From assembly GCA_047967505.1 (NCBI GenBank), contig CM106539.1: a stretch of DNA of 64,000 bases. The stretch is one strand, 5' to 3'. The DNA comes from Dipteris shenzhenensis. Lineage: Eukaryota; Polypodiophyta; Polypodiopsida; Gleicheniales. The notes below the pieces were generated by a model. That model saw only the letters and a list, made by a program, of their open reading frames with translations, was not told the origin of the DNA and did no database searches. Below, one piece after another: positions 33,500-45,876 of this stretch (within the stretch, counting starts at the first letter, position 1; each line of letters begins with the position of its first letter). A program made the translations under genes and the position numbers.

Positions 33500-36400
33500 T
33501 CTCCAAGATGATTGGGCATGGGCTGTCCATTGCTCTTTTGATCCCTCCAAAGTTGATGCATTCTTTTCTGCTAATGATGCTCAGTCTTGGTATTTTGATA
33601 GTGGTGCTTCCACGCACGTAACCTCTTGCAAACAGTTGTTTCATTCCTTGGCTAATGCTCCTCGAGGGGGGACTGTCACATGTGCTAATAATGCTTCCTA
33701 TGCTGTAAAAGGAATTGGAGATGTGCAGCTCACATCCATTTCAAGCCATCCTGTCACTTTCACAAATGTTCTTTTTGTGCCTGGAATTGAAGTCAACTTG
33801 ATTTCAATTTCAGCAATTGCCACTTCAGGATTCAGAGTGATATTTGATGGATATAGATGCTTAGTATATGATCTTCGTGATGACAATGCCATAGTTCTCA
33901 CTGGCACTTTGCAAAAGGGGCTTTATCACCTTGATCATCACTCAGCTGCCTTTTCTATTGAAGCATTTGCTATTTCAGATTCACAGCTCGCTGAAACTCA
34001 TCTTTGGCATGAGAGAATGGGTCATCTCAATTATAGAGCTCTTGCCAAGTTACATTCACAAGGCATGGCAAATGATGTACCTCAAACTCACACAGTTTCC
34101 AAACATGTGTGTGAGGGCTATCTTTTGGGTAAGATGCATCGGTTTCCTTTTCGAAAGGATTGTCCAAAATTCTCACAAAGGAAATTGTAGCTAGTGCACA
34201 CTGATGTCTGTGGCCCGATGAGGACCAATGCCATTGGAGGGTACAAATATTTCATGACTCTAATTGATGACTTCACAAGATATCGCTGGGTATATGCTTT
34301 AAAAGCCAAATCTGAAGTGTTCTCATGCTTTCAGAGGTGGCTGAATATGGTTGAGAATGAATCAGAATGCAAGCTTGTCACCCTCAACACAGATAGGGGG
34401 GGAGAGTATATGTCAAAGGATTTTGATGCATTTTTGTCTTCACGGGGCATTGTTCACTCATGCACTACTCCTTACACTCCTCAACATAATCCTATTCCTG
34501 AAAGGAAGAACAGGTCCACTATGGAGATGGCCAGATGCATGCTTAAGGCCAAGTCCTTGCCCAATAAATTTTGGCTTGATGCAATGATGTGTGCCAACTA
34601 TGTGCTGAATAGATCACCTACAAGGGCATTGAGGACGGTTACACCTTATGAAGCATGGAAAGGCAGGAAGCCTTCACTTTCACACATGAGAGTCTTTGGG
34701 TCTTTTGCATATGTTCATGTACCATCTCAGCTGAGACATAAGCTTGATGATAAGGCAATCAAATGCATATTTATCGGTTACAGCTAGGAGAGCAGAGGGT
34801 ATCGGTTGTACCAACCAAATACTGGGAAGATTATTGTCAGTAGAGATGTAATCTTTGCTGAACATTCAGCTTCTCCTCTTGTGGACTGCAAAGCTAAGCC
34901 AGAAGTTAACATGTTTGATGCCTTTGACTCTTGGTTACCTCTTCTTCCCTCAGAGAGGGACTTTGACCAGCAACATGAGCCTCCTGCAGACCCTCCAACA
35001 AGCAATGATCAGCCAGCACCCCATGCTGATTTGCAGGTTCCTCTTCCATGATGCAGTGATTGAAGAAAGAGCTGTCAATAGACAGCAAAGGCAAGTTCCC
35101 AGATGGCTTCTTGACACATTGAGGGACAGCAAACAAGATCAACCTCTTGCTGTCCGGACAAGATCAAGGAATAGACAAATGCATGGTCACTTTCTTGAGT
35201 TTGCACTCCTTGCTACAGCTTGCAATGAAGAGCCTTTGTGTCATAAAGATGCTTTTGACAGCAAAGAGTGGATGGATGCAATGAGAGCTGAGCTACAATC
35301 TATTGCCAAAAATGACACATGAGAATTAGTAGATCTCCCTCCTAGCAAGCATGCCATTGGTACCTGGTGGGTCTACAAATTAAAAAGGAAATCTGATGAC
35401 AGCATGGATCGACACAAAGCCCGTCTTGTTGCAAAAGGGTATGCCCACAACAAGGCATTGATTTTGAGGAGACCTTGGCTCCCACTTCCAAGATTACTAC
35501 TATTAGATGTGTCATTGCCATTGCAGCCCATCACCATTGCCAGCTTGACATCAAGACTGCCTTTCTTCATGGGGATCTGCAAGAAGAAGTTTATGTGACA
35601 CAACCTCCTAGCTTTGAGGTTGTTGGCTCTGAAAACAAGGTATGCCGGCTGAGAAAAGCCCTTTATGGTTTGAAGCAGGCACCCAAGGCATGGTATGCTA
35701 AAATTCATGCACACTTACTGTCCCTTGGTTTTCATAATAGCCCCACAGAGCCCACTCTTTATGTCCGTGGGAGTGGATCTGAATTTTTAGTGCTGATTTT
35801 ATATGTGGATGACATGCTGATCATGGGCCCTGATACTCAGCATATTGCAGCTTTCAAGGCTGATTTGCAGCAAGTTTTTGAAATGTCAGACATGGAACAG
35901 CTGCACTATTATTTGGGCATTCAGTTTGCTCATGTTGAGGGGGATATTATGATGTCACAGTCCAAGTATATTGGACAGCTCCTTGATCGTTTTCAATTTG
36001 AGGATTGCAAGCCAATCTCTACTCCAGTGGACCCTGGCTTCAAATTTTCAGCTCATGATGGGAGCCCACCATGTAATATCACTCTTTACCAGCAAGCTGT
36101 TGGATGTCTCATTTACTTATGCCACACCAGACCTGACTTACAGCATGCAGTATCCCAGCTCAGCAGGTTCATGCACATGCCCAAATCACAGCATTGGCAG
36201 GCAGTGAAGAGAGTCTTCAAATATCTCAAAGGCACTCAGGATTTAGCCCTCTTCTATGGTGATTAGGGTTCACTTATCATGCATGCTTACACGGATAGTG
36301 ACTGGGCAGGTTGTTCCGACACTAGAGTGTCACATACCGGCAGCTGTTTTTTGCTTGACAGTTCATGTATCTTTTGGCTCAACAAGAAGCAACCAACAAT

Positions 36401-36738
36401 TGCCACATCCAGTTGTGAGGCTGAGTGCAGGGCAGCCTTCACCACTACAGTAGAGTGTGTTTGGCTTCGACAATTACTTACAAATCTTGGTATTCGCCAG
36501 ACATCCTCCACAATGGTCTACACTGACAGCAAGAGCACGTAATCCAGTGTTTCATGCGCATACCAAGCACATTGAAGTTCACTATCATTATGTTCGAGAG
36601 CAGTTGTCAGCAGGAGACATAGAGTTGTCCTACCGTCCCACAGAGGACAACATAGCAGATATGTTTACAAAGGCACTTCCTCGTCCCAAGTTCGAAGTCT
36701 TTCGATTGGCTTTACACTTGGTTCCCTTTGTTACATGA
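33500..36738 (+). pseudogene. copia-3 pol: protease, integrase, RT, RNase H
   Basis: In order: protease WYFDSGASTHVTSC (33590-33632); GAG-pre-integrase THLWHERMGHLNYRAL and KHVCEGYLLGKMHR; integrase with D (HTDVCGPM, 34198), D (NTDRGGEYMS, about 34390) and E (PIPERKNRS, about 34500), so the DDE triad is present. The GYS...SRGYRLY linker follows. The RT opens with KEWMDAMRAELQSI at about 35265, a TGA at 35320 where NDTWELVDLP is usual, and HKARLVAKGY. After a frameshift come TAFLHGDLQEEVYVTQPPSFE, RLRKALYGLKQAPKAWY, ILYVDDMLIMG (catalytic YVDD, about 35800) and the connection. RNase H: AYTDSDWAGCSDTR, SSCEAECRAA, then TKHIEVHYHYVREQL and ADMFTKALPRPKFE to 36738. Damage is three frameshifts and stops at 34188, 34785, 35320 and 36264. 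Confidence 0.92.
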
Positions 36739-36867
36739 TCTAGCATACCTTGTACATTCATAGGTGGCTATATCCCTTTGGATGAACATGTGTCACCATG
36801 ACCAAAAAATACCATGTATTCTAAGACGTTTTCAGAATACTTCAGCCCATACCATGGAGGGGGGGTT

Positions 36868-36901
36868 TGTAGGCCATCTTCTCTTGGTCGTATTGATGCC
36901 C
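36868..36901 (+). repeat. copia-3 3' LTR, left piece
   Basis: The LTR start TGTAGGCCATCTTCTC follows a GGAGGGGGGG purine tract (36856-36865). It is cut after GATGCC by gypsy-D. The rest of this LTR is 48296-48494, but about 25 bp present in the 5' LTR at this point are missing. Confidence 0.85.
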
Positions 36902-37325
36902 TTATTGGCTAAAAGTTAGTAGAAAGGCCTTTATTGGCTTGTAAGTGTTTTCTTCTTTTTTTAGGAGATACCATAAGTTGCCACGTGGCATCCTAGGAGG
37001 TAATCCCATAAGCAATACTGCTTTGTACTACCCTGGGCCATACCTATATAAGGGCTCTAGTTGTACTTGGCAAGACATTCATGACTTGTACTTCATTACT
37101 GAAATAGAGTATACAGCAAGAGTTCAATACTCAGCTGAATTCTAAAAAGGATTGACTTCCTCCTGTCCTTGTGCAGCCCCTCACAAGTCCCTGTTGAAGA
37201 TTCAGCCCATGATCTTCCTCTCCTACCTTTTTCCTAAAACATAAGGTACTTCACTACTCCAACTTTCCTGCATATTCTACCAAATTTAGGGGAGTTTACT
37301 GTCATTTAGGAGCAGTCCTGTTGCA
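36902..37325 (+). repeat. gypsy-D 5' LTR (start deleted)
   Basis: From GGCTAAAAGTTAGTAG to CTGTTGCA. A TATA box CCTATATAAGGG lies at 37044-37055. Primer site TGGTATCAGAGCAC follows at 37327-37340. Confidence 0.9.
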
Positions 37326-37340
37326 TTGGTATCAGAGCAC

Positions 37341-38175
37341 TTTTCGTGGGAATTTGTGGGAAATTCTTTGAAATTTGGAGCATCTACTCTTGAGCCTAGG
37401 GCCTACCTCTGTGCAAAATTTCAGCGCTAGAAGTGCTCTCTGTTGTGAGTTGCCACATGGCAGGCTCTGAGAAACCCTGATTTTCAAAGTGCTCAGAATT
37501 TGGGGCTTCTTGCATCAGTGGAAAGCCCTTGCTTCCCTGATCATTTCTATGTGTGGGAATCCTAAAATGGTGGAGGATTGAGTCAACATTGAAGTGGTTT
37601 TCTCTCTGGCGCAAGAAACTGAAGAAAGTGACGATCTGCTGTTTTCCTGCACCAAACTAAGTCATTCTTGGCTTGATCTGAACGCCCTAATCTCATAAGG
37701 CTGCTCCCTAAGTCTGGTGGTGATCCGAGACTATTTGGAGGAGTTATGAGCAATTCTCGACTGGCTGGCATGGAGGAACTGCTGCGAATTTCTGATGTAC
37801 AGCTCCATTTCGGGTCAGCTTTAGTGCATATGGTTGCCTAGCTCCATGGATGCAACTGATTAAGTGTGATATTGATTTGGACTTTTGTTAATGAGCAATT
37901 CGAAATTCAGTTGCAATAGTTAGCGCAGGATTGATATTTGCCAAAAGATCTAGCAATTTCTTGCAATCCAGGTGTAATGTTATGAATTTCTACTCCTGAT
38001 TGGCTCTTTGATTCAGTCTTGGCATAAAGATCGCCTAATCAAGTGGGAAATTTCAAGTTTTCTCTCTGAAAGTTGACCTGCGAAATTAGGGCAAGACTAG
38101 CATTTGGGGCTTTTGGTACTAATTCTTGATTAGGGCTTAAGACAGTGCATTTACTCTAGATTCTAGTCGTTGAAG
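37341..38175 (+). other. gypsy-D leader
   Basis: About 830 bp between primer site and gag start. No gene. It includes TTTGGGGCTTTTGG at 38104-38117, the same word that is repeated in the copia leaders. Confidence 0.6.
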
Positions 38176-39860
38176 ATGCATGTAAAGAGATCTACTGGTC
38201 AAGCTAGTAAGCAACCAATGGGTATCCTTGATTCCATCTCAGAAAAGGAACCAATTGATGATCAAGCTGTAGTTTCTAAGCCCAATGATCCTCATGTTGG
38301 CAATGTTCAAGGGGATTTAGCAGCAACTCCTCAAGTACAAGCATCCCTTAACCAAGAGCAAATCATAAAGAGTTGTATGGACCCAATGCTACAGATATGC
38401 AGGAGTTAACTAATGAGATTAAGACCAATACTCAGAGGATGGACCAAAGGATGCAGAACATGTCTGCCACTTTTAATAAAAGGTTTGACCAGTTAAAGAG
38501 AAGCCAAATTTATGATGGGAAGAGACCTGTGGATCCCCAAATTGATGGAGACTCAAGTTAAAATGATGATGATGATCATCCTATACATGTAACTGAACCG
38601 GTTGGTTTTATGGCTTCTGCCCGAGGGACCTATCACTCTAGTGGAGTTACAGCTCATATGGATAAGGATTCAGCACATGGTAAGACTCCTAATAATAACA
38701 GTTCAGCAGCTGAAGAGTTGTGTCAAAAATTCCATGAATATAAGTTGCTACCAGCAGACCTTAGGGCGGCAGCAATGACATTCCAGCAATATATACAAAC
38801 AGTTAAATCTATTGAACCAAAAGGACCTGTTCATCAAGACAAAGAATATGAAAGACAAAATTATACTTCCTAAGTTCAAAGGTGGTTCTACCTCTCTTGA
38901 GGAATTGGAGGAATGGCTCAGCAAGATGGATGACTACTTTCTTCTATACGCAAAGGGTGATCGAGGTAAAATCAGATTTGCTGTTCTTCATCTGGAAGAT
39001 TATGCCCACTCTTGGTGGAGACATCTACAGCAAGAAGGGTTAACTTTTAATGCTTGGGATGAATTCAAGGCTGAAATGCTTAAAACTTTTATAACTCCTT
39101 TTACTAAAGATCAATATATTTGTAAGTGGTATGATCTTACTCAGCAAGGATCAGTGAAAATTTTATATAAACAGTTTTGGAAATTGGCTCTGTTTGTTCA
39201 TGGTATTGATGAAAGAGTTAGAATGCTCAAGTTCATCCATGGTCTGCACCCTAGTATTGCTTCAGATGTTGCAGCTCAAAAGCCCAATTCTCTTAAAGAG
39301 GCCATGCAGTTGGCAGAGCTTTATGAACCCAAATACAGTTGGAAGGAAAAGACTTTGGGTATTGGTCATTTTGAGACTAAGCCTATGGTCAAAGGGGTTT
39401 CCAATGATGAAAGCAAACTTCCTGCACCTGCTACAACTTCTTCTATTTCTAGGTTCCCCACAGTGTATGGCAGTGGCATGGGACAACCTAAGGCTTACAA
39501 GGCTACAGATGTAAAGTCATCCTTTAAACCCACTCCAAAGGATGATCTGAGTGATAAAAGAAACAAGTTGGTTAAGCAGTTATCTCAAGCAATTATTGAT
39601 GACAAGAAGAAGAAGAATTTGTGCTACCTTTGTGGTGAGAAGTGGACCCCTGAACATAGGAATGTGTGCAAAGCAAAAACAGGAGCAAAGTTGAGCTTGA
39701 TTCTAGAGATTGATCACGATTTATCTCCTAATACTTCTGCAGCAGCATCTGAATTTCATGAATATCAGGTTTGTGTGAATGAAGGCCTTGATGATGATGA
39801 GGATCATAGTTCCAAAGGGGGGACCACCTTTCCCTTTGATCCGGTGGGTTATCCATGTTT
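38176..39860 (+). pseudogene. gypsy-D gag
   Basis: Probable start ATG 38176. A low-complexity N-terminus (38176-38800) has two frameshifts and a stop near 38560. The retrotransposon Gag domain follows in a long frame from 38812: KFKGGSTSLEELEEWLSKMDDYFLL, KIRFAVLHLEDYAHSWWRHL, FKAEMLKTFITPF, LALFVHGIDERVRMLKFIHGLHP, LKEAMQLAELYE. A zinc-knuckle-like CYLCGEKWTPEHRNVC (about 39625-39670) has the long C-to-H spacing common in chromoviruses. The frame is shifted again near 39850 before the protease. Confidence 0.88.
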
Positions 39861-41862
39861 GACACCATGCTTATGGATGATAGTTTACCAAGGTGCTCAA
39901 ATAGATCTAGACAATGGAACATTGAAGTTGTTGAAGGTTATGAGGATGAGATCAGAAATTCTGATGAAAATAATGCTGTTGATGATGATGAAGTGTATTG
40001 GGATACACAATCAGTTGTGTACAACATATCTCCTGATGTTTTTATGGGCTGCAAGGGCTCTCAAACCCTTAGGTTAAAAGGAACAATCAATAACAGACCA
40101 GTCCACATTTTGGTTGATAGTGGGAGCACTCATAACTTCACTAATTCAAAGACACTTCAAATAGTGAGGTTATGCCCATCCACTTTGGATCATGGGATCA
40201 AAGTTGAGGTGGCTACTGGTCAACATTCCCACAGTAAGCAATATTGTCAGGCTGCTCAAGTGTAACTTTCTCAAGACTATACTTTTCATGGAGATCTATT
40301 TGTCTTGGAAATGGGACCTATTGACATTGTCCTTGGTTGTGAATAGTTGAGAACCTTGGGAGAATTCTCTATGGACCTTAACAGACTGTATATGAAGTTT
40401 ATGCATGAAGGTAAGCTCATCACTTTGATGGGTCACCAATCTCCAAAATTGTCCTTAATTTCTGCAAGAAGAATGGCCAGAGACCTCAAAAGTGTTTTGT
40501 GGAGTCTATGCTATTCAGTTGACCAAGTCACAAGAGGGTAATGGGTTGTTGGTGGAGGATAAAGACATGCAGTCCCTATTACAGCAATACTCTGATGTAT
40601 TTGCTGATCTTCCCAACCATCTCCCTCCCATGAGAGATGTGGATCATGCAATTGTGTTGGAGCCAGGATCTAAGCCAATCAACAAAGCTCCATACAGACT
40701 TTCTAGAGCTGAAAGGGAAGAGGTGGCAAGGCAAATAAAGGAACTCCTTGACAAGGAATTTATTACACACAGTCAGTCACCCTTTGCCTCTCCTGTGTTA
40801 ATGGTTAAGAGGAAGGATGGCTCATTTAGAATGTGTATTGATTACAGGGATTTGAACAAAATGACAGTTAAGAATAGGTTTCCTATCCCTAGAATTGATG
40901 ATCTACTAGGCTATCATCAAATAAGGATGAAGGAGGGAGATGGAACATAAAACTGCCTTCAGGACAAAACGTGGGCTTTATCAATTCACACTGATGGCAT
41001 TTGGCCTAACCAATGCACCTGCAACTTTCCAGGCCCTAATCGACAAGGTATTGCAGCCTTTCCTCTATAAATTTGTGTTGGTATTCTTTGATGATATACT
41101 GATCTACAGCAAAACAAAAGAAGAGCATTTATTCCATGTCCAGCAAGTATTAGAAGTCTTGAGGACACACCAGTTGTATGCCAAATCAAGTAAATGCACT
41201 TTCATCGCTGAAGAAGTGGAATATTTGGGCCATATTGTCAGCAGTAGTGGCATTAAGGTGGATCCCAACAAGGTAAAGTGTGTAAAGGACTGGCCTATAC
41301 CTCAGAATATCACCCAGCTGAGAGGGTTCCTTGGTCTAGCATCATTTTATAGAAGGTTTATAAGGCATTTTGCCAAATTGGCAGCTCCTCTCACTGATCT
41401 TAAAAGAATGCTTTCCAATGGTCTGACAGTGCCAATAAGAGCTTTGAAGCATTAAAGGAGGCATTAACTTCAGCGCCTATCTTGGTATGTCCTGATTTCT
41501 CTCAACCTTTTATAATTGAGGCTGATGCTAGTGGAAGGGGCATTGGAGCTGTCCTAAAGCAGAGTCATGGAGTTATTGCCTTTGAAAGTCGAAAATTGGA
41601 TGACAAGGAGTCAAGTTTCCACATTTGTGACCAAGAGATGTTGGCAATACTTCATGCAATCAAAAAGTGGCACCACTACATTTATGGCAGCCATTTCAAG
41701 GTCAAGACTGATCATAAGACTCTCAGATATTTTCTATCTCAGTCTTCTCTATCACCCAAGCAAAGGAGATGGCTATCCATTGTGCAAAACTATGACTTTG
41801 ACATAGATTACAAGATGGGCAAAGAAAATATTGTGGCAGATTCTCTTTCCAAGATATGGGCT
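39861..41862 (+). pseudogene. gypsy-D protease, reverse transcriptase and RNase H
   Basis: Protease: HILVDSGSTHNF (about 40107-40142), then IVLGCE-stop-LRTLGE where the TAG at 40344 replaces the usual Trp. [63 protein letters not shown]. The usual ...AKYFSKIDLRSGYHQI is shortened here by about 16 residues, removing one catalytic Asp. After a frameshift: [27 protein letters not shown] (FFDD, about 41083), YLGHIVSSSGIKVDPNK, LRGFLGLASFYRRFI. RNase H from 41482: IIEADASGRGIGAVL, AFESRKLDDKESSF, EMLAILHAIKKWHHYI, VKTDHKTLRYFL, NIVADSLSK. Confidence 0.9.
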
Positions 41863-41939
41863 TGTACTTTATCATCTATTACTGAGGTTTATAAAGATTG
41901 GATCCATGGCATTCAAGAAGAGTATCTCAATGATCCTCA

Positions 41940-42742
41940 AGCAGCTGCTATGTTCCAAGACTTGCAAGATCCTGACTGTTAGCAATATCCCAATTTCAAG
42001 TTGCACAATGGGCTCTTGTGGTATAATGATAGAATATTTCTTACTGAAAATTCCTCCTATAAGCTACTAATCTTGCAGGAATTTCACTCCTCTCCTATGG
42101 CTGGGCATATAGGCCTCAACAAGATGTATGATAAGGTAAAACAGAGTTTTTACTGGAAGGGGCTTCGGAAGGATGTTCTTGCTTATGTTCAAAGCTGTAA
42201 GCCCTGTCAACAAAACAGGGAGTTGAATTTGAGGCCAGCTGGTCTACTACAACCTCTACCTATACCTCAAGGTAAATGGACACACATCAGCATGGACTTT
42301 ATTACAGGTCTACCAGTGACCTCTAAGGGTTGGAACAGTATCTTTGTGGTTGTTGATAGACTTACTAAAGCTGCCCACTTCATTCCTACTAAGACCCAAT
42401 TTACAGCTTCCAAGGTAGCCAAGCAATTCATGGAGAATGTGTTTAAATTACATGGACTTCCTCAGGAGATTGTGAGTGATCATGATGCTAAGTTCATGGG
42501 GCATTTTTGGCAAGAGCTTTTCAGTTCTATGGGAACACTTCTTACCCCAAGTACAGCAGATCACCCCCAAACTGATCGGCAAACAGAGAGGGTTAACCGC
42601 TGGTTGGAAGAGTATCTAAGGCATTTTTGCTTTGAGACCCAAGCATTGTGGGATCAATGGTTGCATCTAGCTGAATTTTGTTAAAATACCACCAAGCATA
42701 CTTCAATTGGTATGAGCCCTTTTGAAGCCATGTTAGGCTGTA
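41940..42742 (+). pseudogene. gypsy-D integrase, N-terminal part
   Basis: HHCC zinc finger EFHSSPMAGHIGLNKMYDKV...SCKPCQQNR (about 42080-42220). DDE core: HISMDFITGLP (first D), IVSDHDAKFMGHFW (second D), QTERVNRWLEEYLRHF (E), then NTTKHTSIGMSPFEAMLGCKA, where the gag-only copia cuts in. Stops at about 41980 and 42682 interrupt it. The D...D...E residues themselves are intact. Confidence 0.9.
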
Positions 42743-42747
42743 AAGCT

Positions 42748-43786
42748 TGTTGGAAAGGTCACCTCCCCATCTGTAAGCCCCCAAATGAGGAGTGCGTGGG
42801 GGAGGGAGACTTAGGGCAGGATGTGCCCAAGAGAGAAGAAAGAGAGGGGGCTGCCACATGGGCAGCACCTCACAGGATTGCGACCTGCAGATGGCATCAG
42901 CATGGCGAGGGTAGTGGGCAGGTAAAGGGCCTGCAACAGACCCTGATGATGGCGCGGTACAGGCGAGTCAGGACAGCAGGATGTACAGGAGAACGGCACA
43001 GGACACGTGGCTGGGAAGAGCCTGGCAGACGGCAGAACCAGCAGGCCTGGTGGAGCAGCAAATTGTGGCTGTCAGTGTGCAGTGGCATGCCTTATATAGG
43101 CTGGGCCCCTGCCTTGAATGGAGGGCCAAAGGCCCTGGAAGTTTGGGCCATAAAAGCCCCGGGCTGTGAGCCCTTATAGGGCTGGACCAGCCACAGACTG
43201 GTCGGCCAGTCTGTTGCAGGCTGGTCGGTTTTTTCAGCAAGGCCCTAGGCCTATAAAAGGAGAGGCTCTTGCCTTATTTCAGTATCCAGCAGTGCAGCTT
43301 CCAGCAGAGCAGAAAGGAGCAGCAAAACACAACCCTTGGGGCCTACATCCAGAAGCTGAAGGAGTACCAGTGTTGCTGCAGACTTAGCTCAGTGTGAGGC
43401 TGAGACCTTGGCTGTCTTCTAGGGCAGCAAGGAGCTGAGGTCAAAGGACGGAAAGTCTACAGAAGCTCCAGGTGGAGCACGTGGGCTCGAGTCTAGAGAT
43501 AGCCAGCTGATAGGAGAAGGACCTTGTGGTAAGATCAGAGGACCACACCATTGGTGGGACTCTGGATCTATCTCTCTTGTATTGTGTCCATAGTTTTGGA
43601 CGGAAATATATATTTTGGTGGTTTCTCTATCTTGTTGGTTCATTGTCTATTGATGAGTCTGCACATCTATTGAATGCACATAAGTAAAGAAGTTTGTGAT
43701 TCCACACCCACACCACACTGTGTGAGCTCCTGGGCATTACTATAAGTCTTCCGCTGCGTGTACCCTCTATTGGGTCTTTTCTAACA
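42748..43786 (+). repeat. 5' LTR of the gag-only copia
   Basis: 1039 bp, TGTTGGAAAGG to TTTTCTAACA. TATA-like CTATAAAAGGAG at 43251-43262. By eye about 20 substitutions and two indels (2 bp, 7 bp) separate it from the 3' LTR, about 98% identity. Confidence 0.95.
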
Positions 43787-44011
43787 TGGTATCAGAGCCC
43801 AAGTAGGAGGCTCACAGGTGTGGGAGCCTGAAGGCAGGGACCTTGCTGAAGGACGACCCTGATTCTGAAGCTCTAGGGAATCGACTTCCACGACTGGAGG
43901 ATTGTGCCCTTGCGAGAAGGAGGGTGACTCAGGTTCAGTCAGGTGCGTTCAGAGTTCTGGTTTACTGAAATTGAGTTTGGTTGACTTTGCTGTGTGGTAT
44001 ATACAGCAGAG

Positions 44012-45152
44012 ATGTCGACCTCTACAGCCTCTTCAACCCCTGCTTTCCCTTCCTCCTCCCCCAGTTTTCTCTCTTTCACTATCCCTAACTTTGGAGAGTC
44101 TGGGAACCTGGACGGGACTAATTACCCGATCTGGAAAGTGAAGATCCGGAGTCATTTAGTGGCTCGGAAGTTGTGGAAGCTGACCACGGGAGTGGAGTTG
44201 AAGCCGGAGGACATGGTGGACAGGAAAGGGGAGATACTCATGGCAGTAGACAGAGAGGAGCTTGAAGCTTGGAAAGACAGAGATGCCCATGCCCTGGCAA
44301 TAATCATAGGGACTACGGCGGACTCCGTTCTTCCACATATCCAATTGGCCGAGACATCAGTAGAGGCGTGGGCCACCCTGAAGGATCTGTACGAGACGGA
44401 CAACACCTCCCGGATTGTGCTTCTTCAGCATCAACTCTACAATCTTGATATGGAAGAAGGAGATACGGTACATAGCCATTTGACCAAGGTCAAGGTGGTG
44501 AGGGATCAGCTGGCAACAATTGGTCAGAAGACAGACTCATGCCACTTGGCCTTGATGGTACTGAGGAGACTGCCTCGGAGTTTCAAGAGCTTTGCTACGG
44601 CTGTGACAGCAGGACAGAGGACCAAACCTCTGACGTTTGAGGAGTTGTGTCCATTACAGCTCGGGAGAAGCTCTACAACAAGGACAAAGACGACAAGGCG
44701 ATGCTGGCAAAGGAAAGGGCAAGCCTAACGGTGGCAAGTCCAAGAAAGACGAGTCTGACGACGAGGGGACTTCGAAGAGGAAGCATAAGAAGAAGTGCTT
44801 CTACTGTGATACGCCAAGACATTTTGCAAAGGACTGCAAAAAGAAAAAGGCGGATCTGAAAAACAAAAAGGAGTCTGACTCAGATTCAGAGGGAGAGGCC
44901 AAAGCAAATGTGGTAATCGAGGAGTTGTTCCTGGTGACATCACCGAGTGATACCGAGGTCAGATATGTTGATCCAGAAATCACAGTGAGGATGTCTGACA
45001 TAGAGATGTGGGTCGACGAGGAGTCAGATGCCTTTGTGAAGGTGAAGGATAGCATGGAGCGCTTGGTACCTTCCAGGTGTGTGGCTGTTGACACTGACAC
45101 GAGGGTGGATTCCATGGAAGGCCCTGGGGTCTCATCGTCAGATGGATGCTAG
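44012..45152 (+). pseudogene. Gag of the gag-only copia, one frameshift
   Basis: Probable start ATG 44012 (MSTSTASS). Copia Gag: IPNFGESGNLDGTNYPIWKVKIRSHLVARKLW, ALAIIIGTTADSVLPHIQLAETSVEAWATL, DTVHSHLTKVKVVRDQLATIGQ, VLRRLPRSFKSF. The frame shifts near 44650 and continues in 44637-45152 with a Lys-rich linker, a complete knuckle CFYCDTPRHFAKDC (about 44796-44837), and an acidic C-terminal tail (EVRYVDPEITVRMSDIEMWVDEESDAFVKVKDSMERL). The tail is also found in the copies at 14.8 and 28.9 kb. The frame then ends and the 3' block begins. One repaired shift would make a ~380-residue Gag, so the element is young or its Gag has been under selection until recently; the latter is inference. Confidence 0.9.
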
Positions 45153-45876
45153 AGTTCAGAAGGGGACAGTACAGGATTACACAAGCGCTTGGTGGGTTCC
45201 TCAATGAGAGTTTGCTTTCAGAGCGAACATTCAGGCAGTACACTGTACAACAGTCTGGTATGTATTTGATATTCTGCATTTGAGCCTTTATAGCATGCTG
45301 TGGAGAGACTCTGCTCTTCATTTGTCTCAGGTGATAAGAGATTGGAAGGAATTGGCCTTCTTCGAAGGCAGAAGGAGAAGTATTGGTGCTTCTTCAAATC
45401 TTGGACGCAGATTGCTAGAAGGTGATGGACAAAGAGTACTGAAGCCAGAAGAGTACCTGCTTGAGAACTCAGCGAGAGTTCATGGTCCAGGTTATCTGGA
45501 AATATTCATTGGTTGCAGACCTTGCCAAAGGAAGAACGGGTTGAAACAGACCCTCAGAGCATGGTGACTGGAAGACTCCAGGTGGTTCACTCATTATGAG
45601 GGGGACAACTCGAAGATCGTGACGACTGGATTGCTCGAGTTCGAAGGCAGGAATGTGACGGAAGATGGTGGTGCCAGGAGGTGCTATCAGAGATGGACCT
45701 GTGTACCAGGATGGTGTGCGGAAGCGGAACCGGACCTAGTGGAGCAGGAGCCACTGGATGAAAAGCCAGGAAAAGATTTTGACACCGAAAGGATCTAGAG
45801 GACTACGACTAGGGAGTTACTGGAGCATCATCATCGACGTGTTGGCATTGGGCCGAGATGTGTCGGTGAGAGGGGG
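45153..45876 (+). other. 3' block of the gag-only copia
   Basis: No open protein recognised. It contains conserved strings shared with copia-A (for example LYSMLWRDSALHLSQVIRDW in translation, and CTCATTATGAGGGGGACAAC at 45590-45609). In copia-A this block follows RNase H, so here it follows gag directly: the deletion that made the family removed exactly the pol segment. Confidence 0.75.

Noticed and set aside
42712-43179. Plus-strand frame continuing gypsy-D integrase into MLGCKACWKGHLP...
   Set aside because: After residue 12 it is simply the LTR of the inserted gag-only copia.
45280-45567. 95-residue frame similar to 1222-1512 on the other strand
   Set aside because: It is conserved as DNA between the two 3' blocks, but frames differ by indels and no domain is recognisable. 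Treated as non-coding family sequence.
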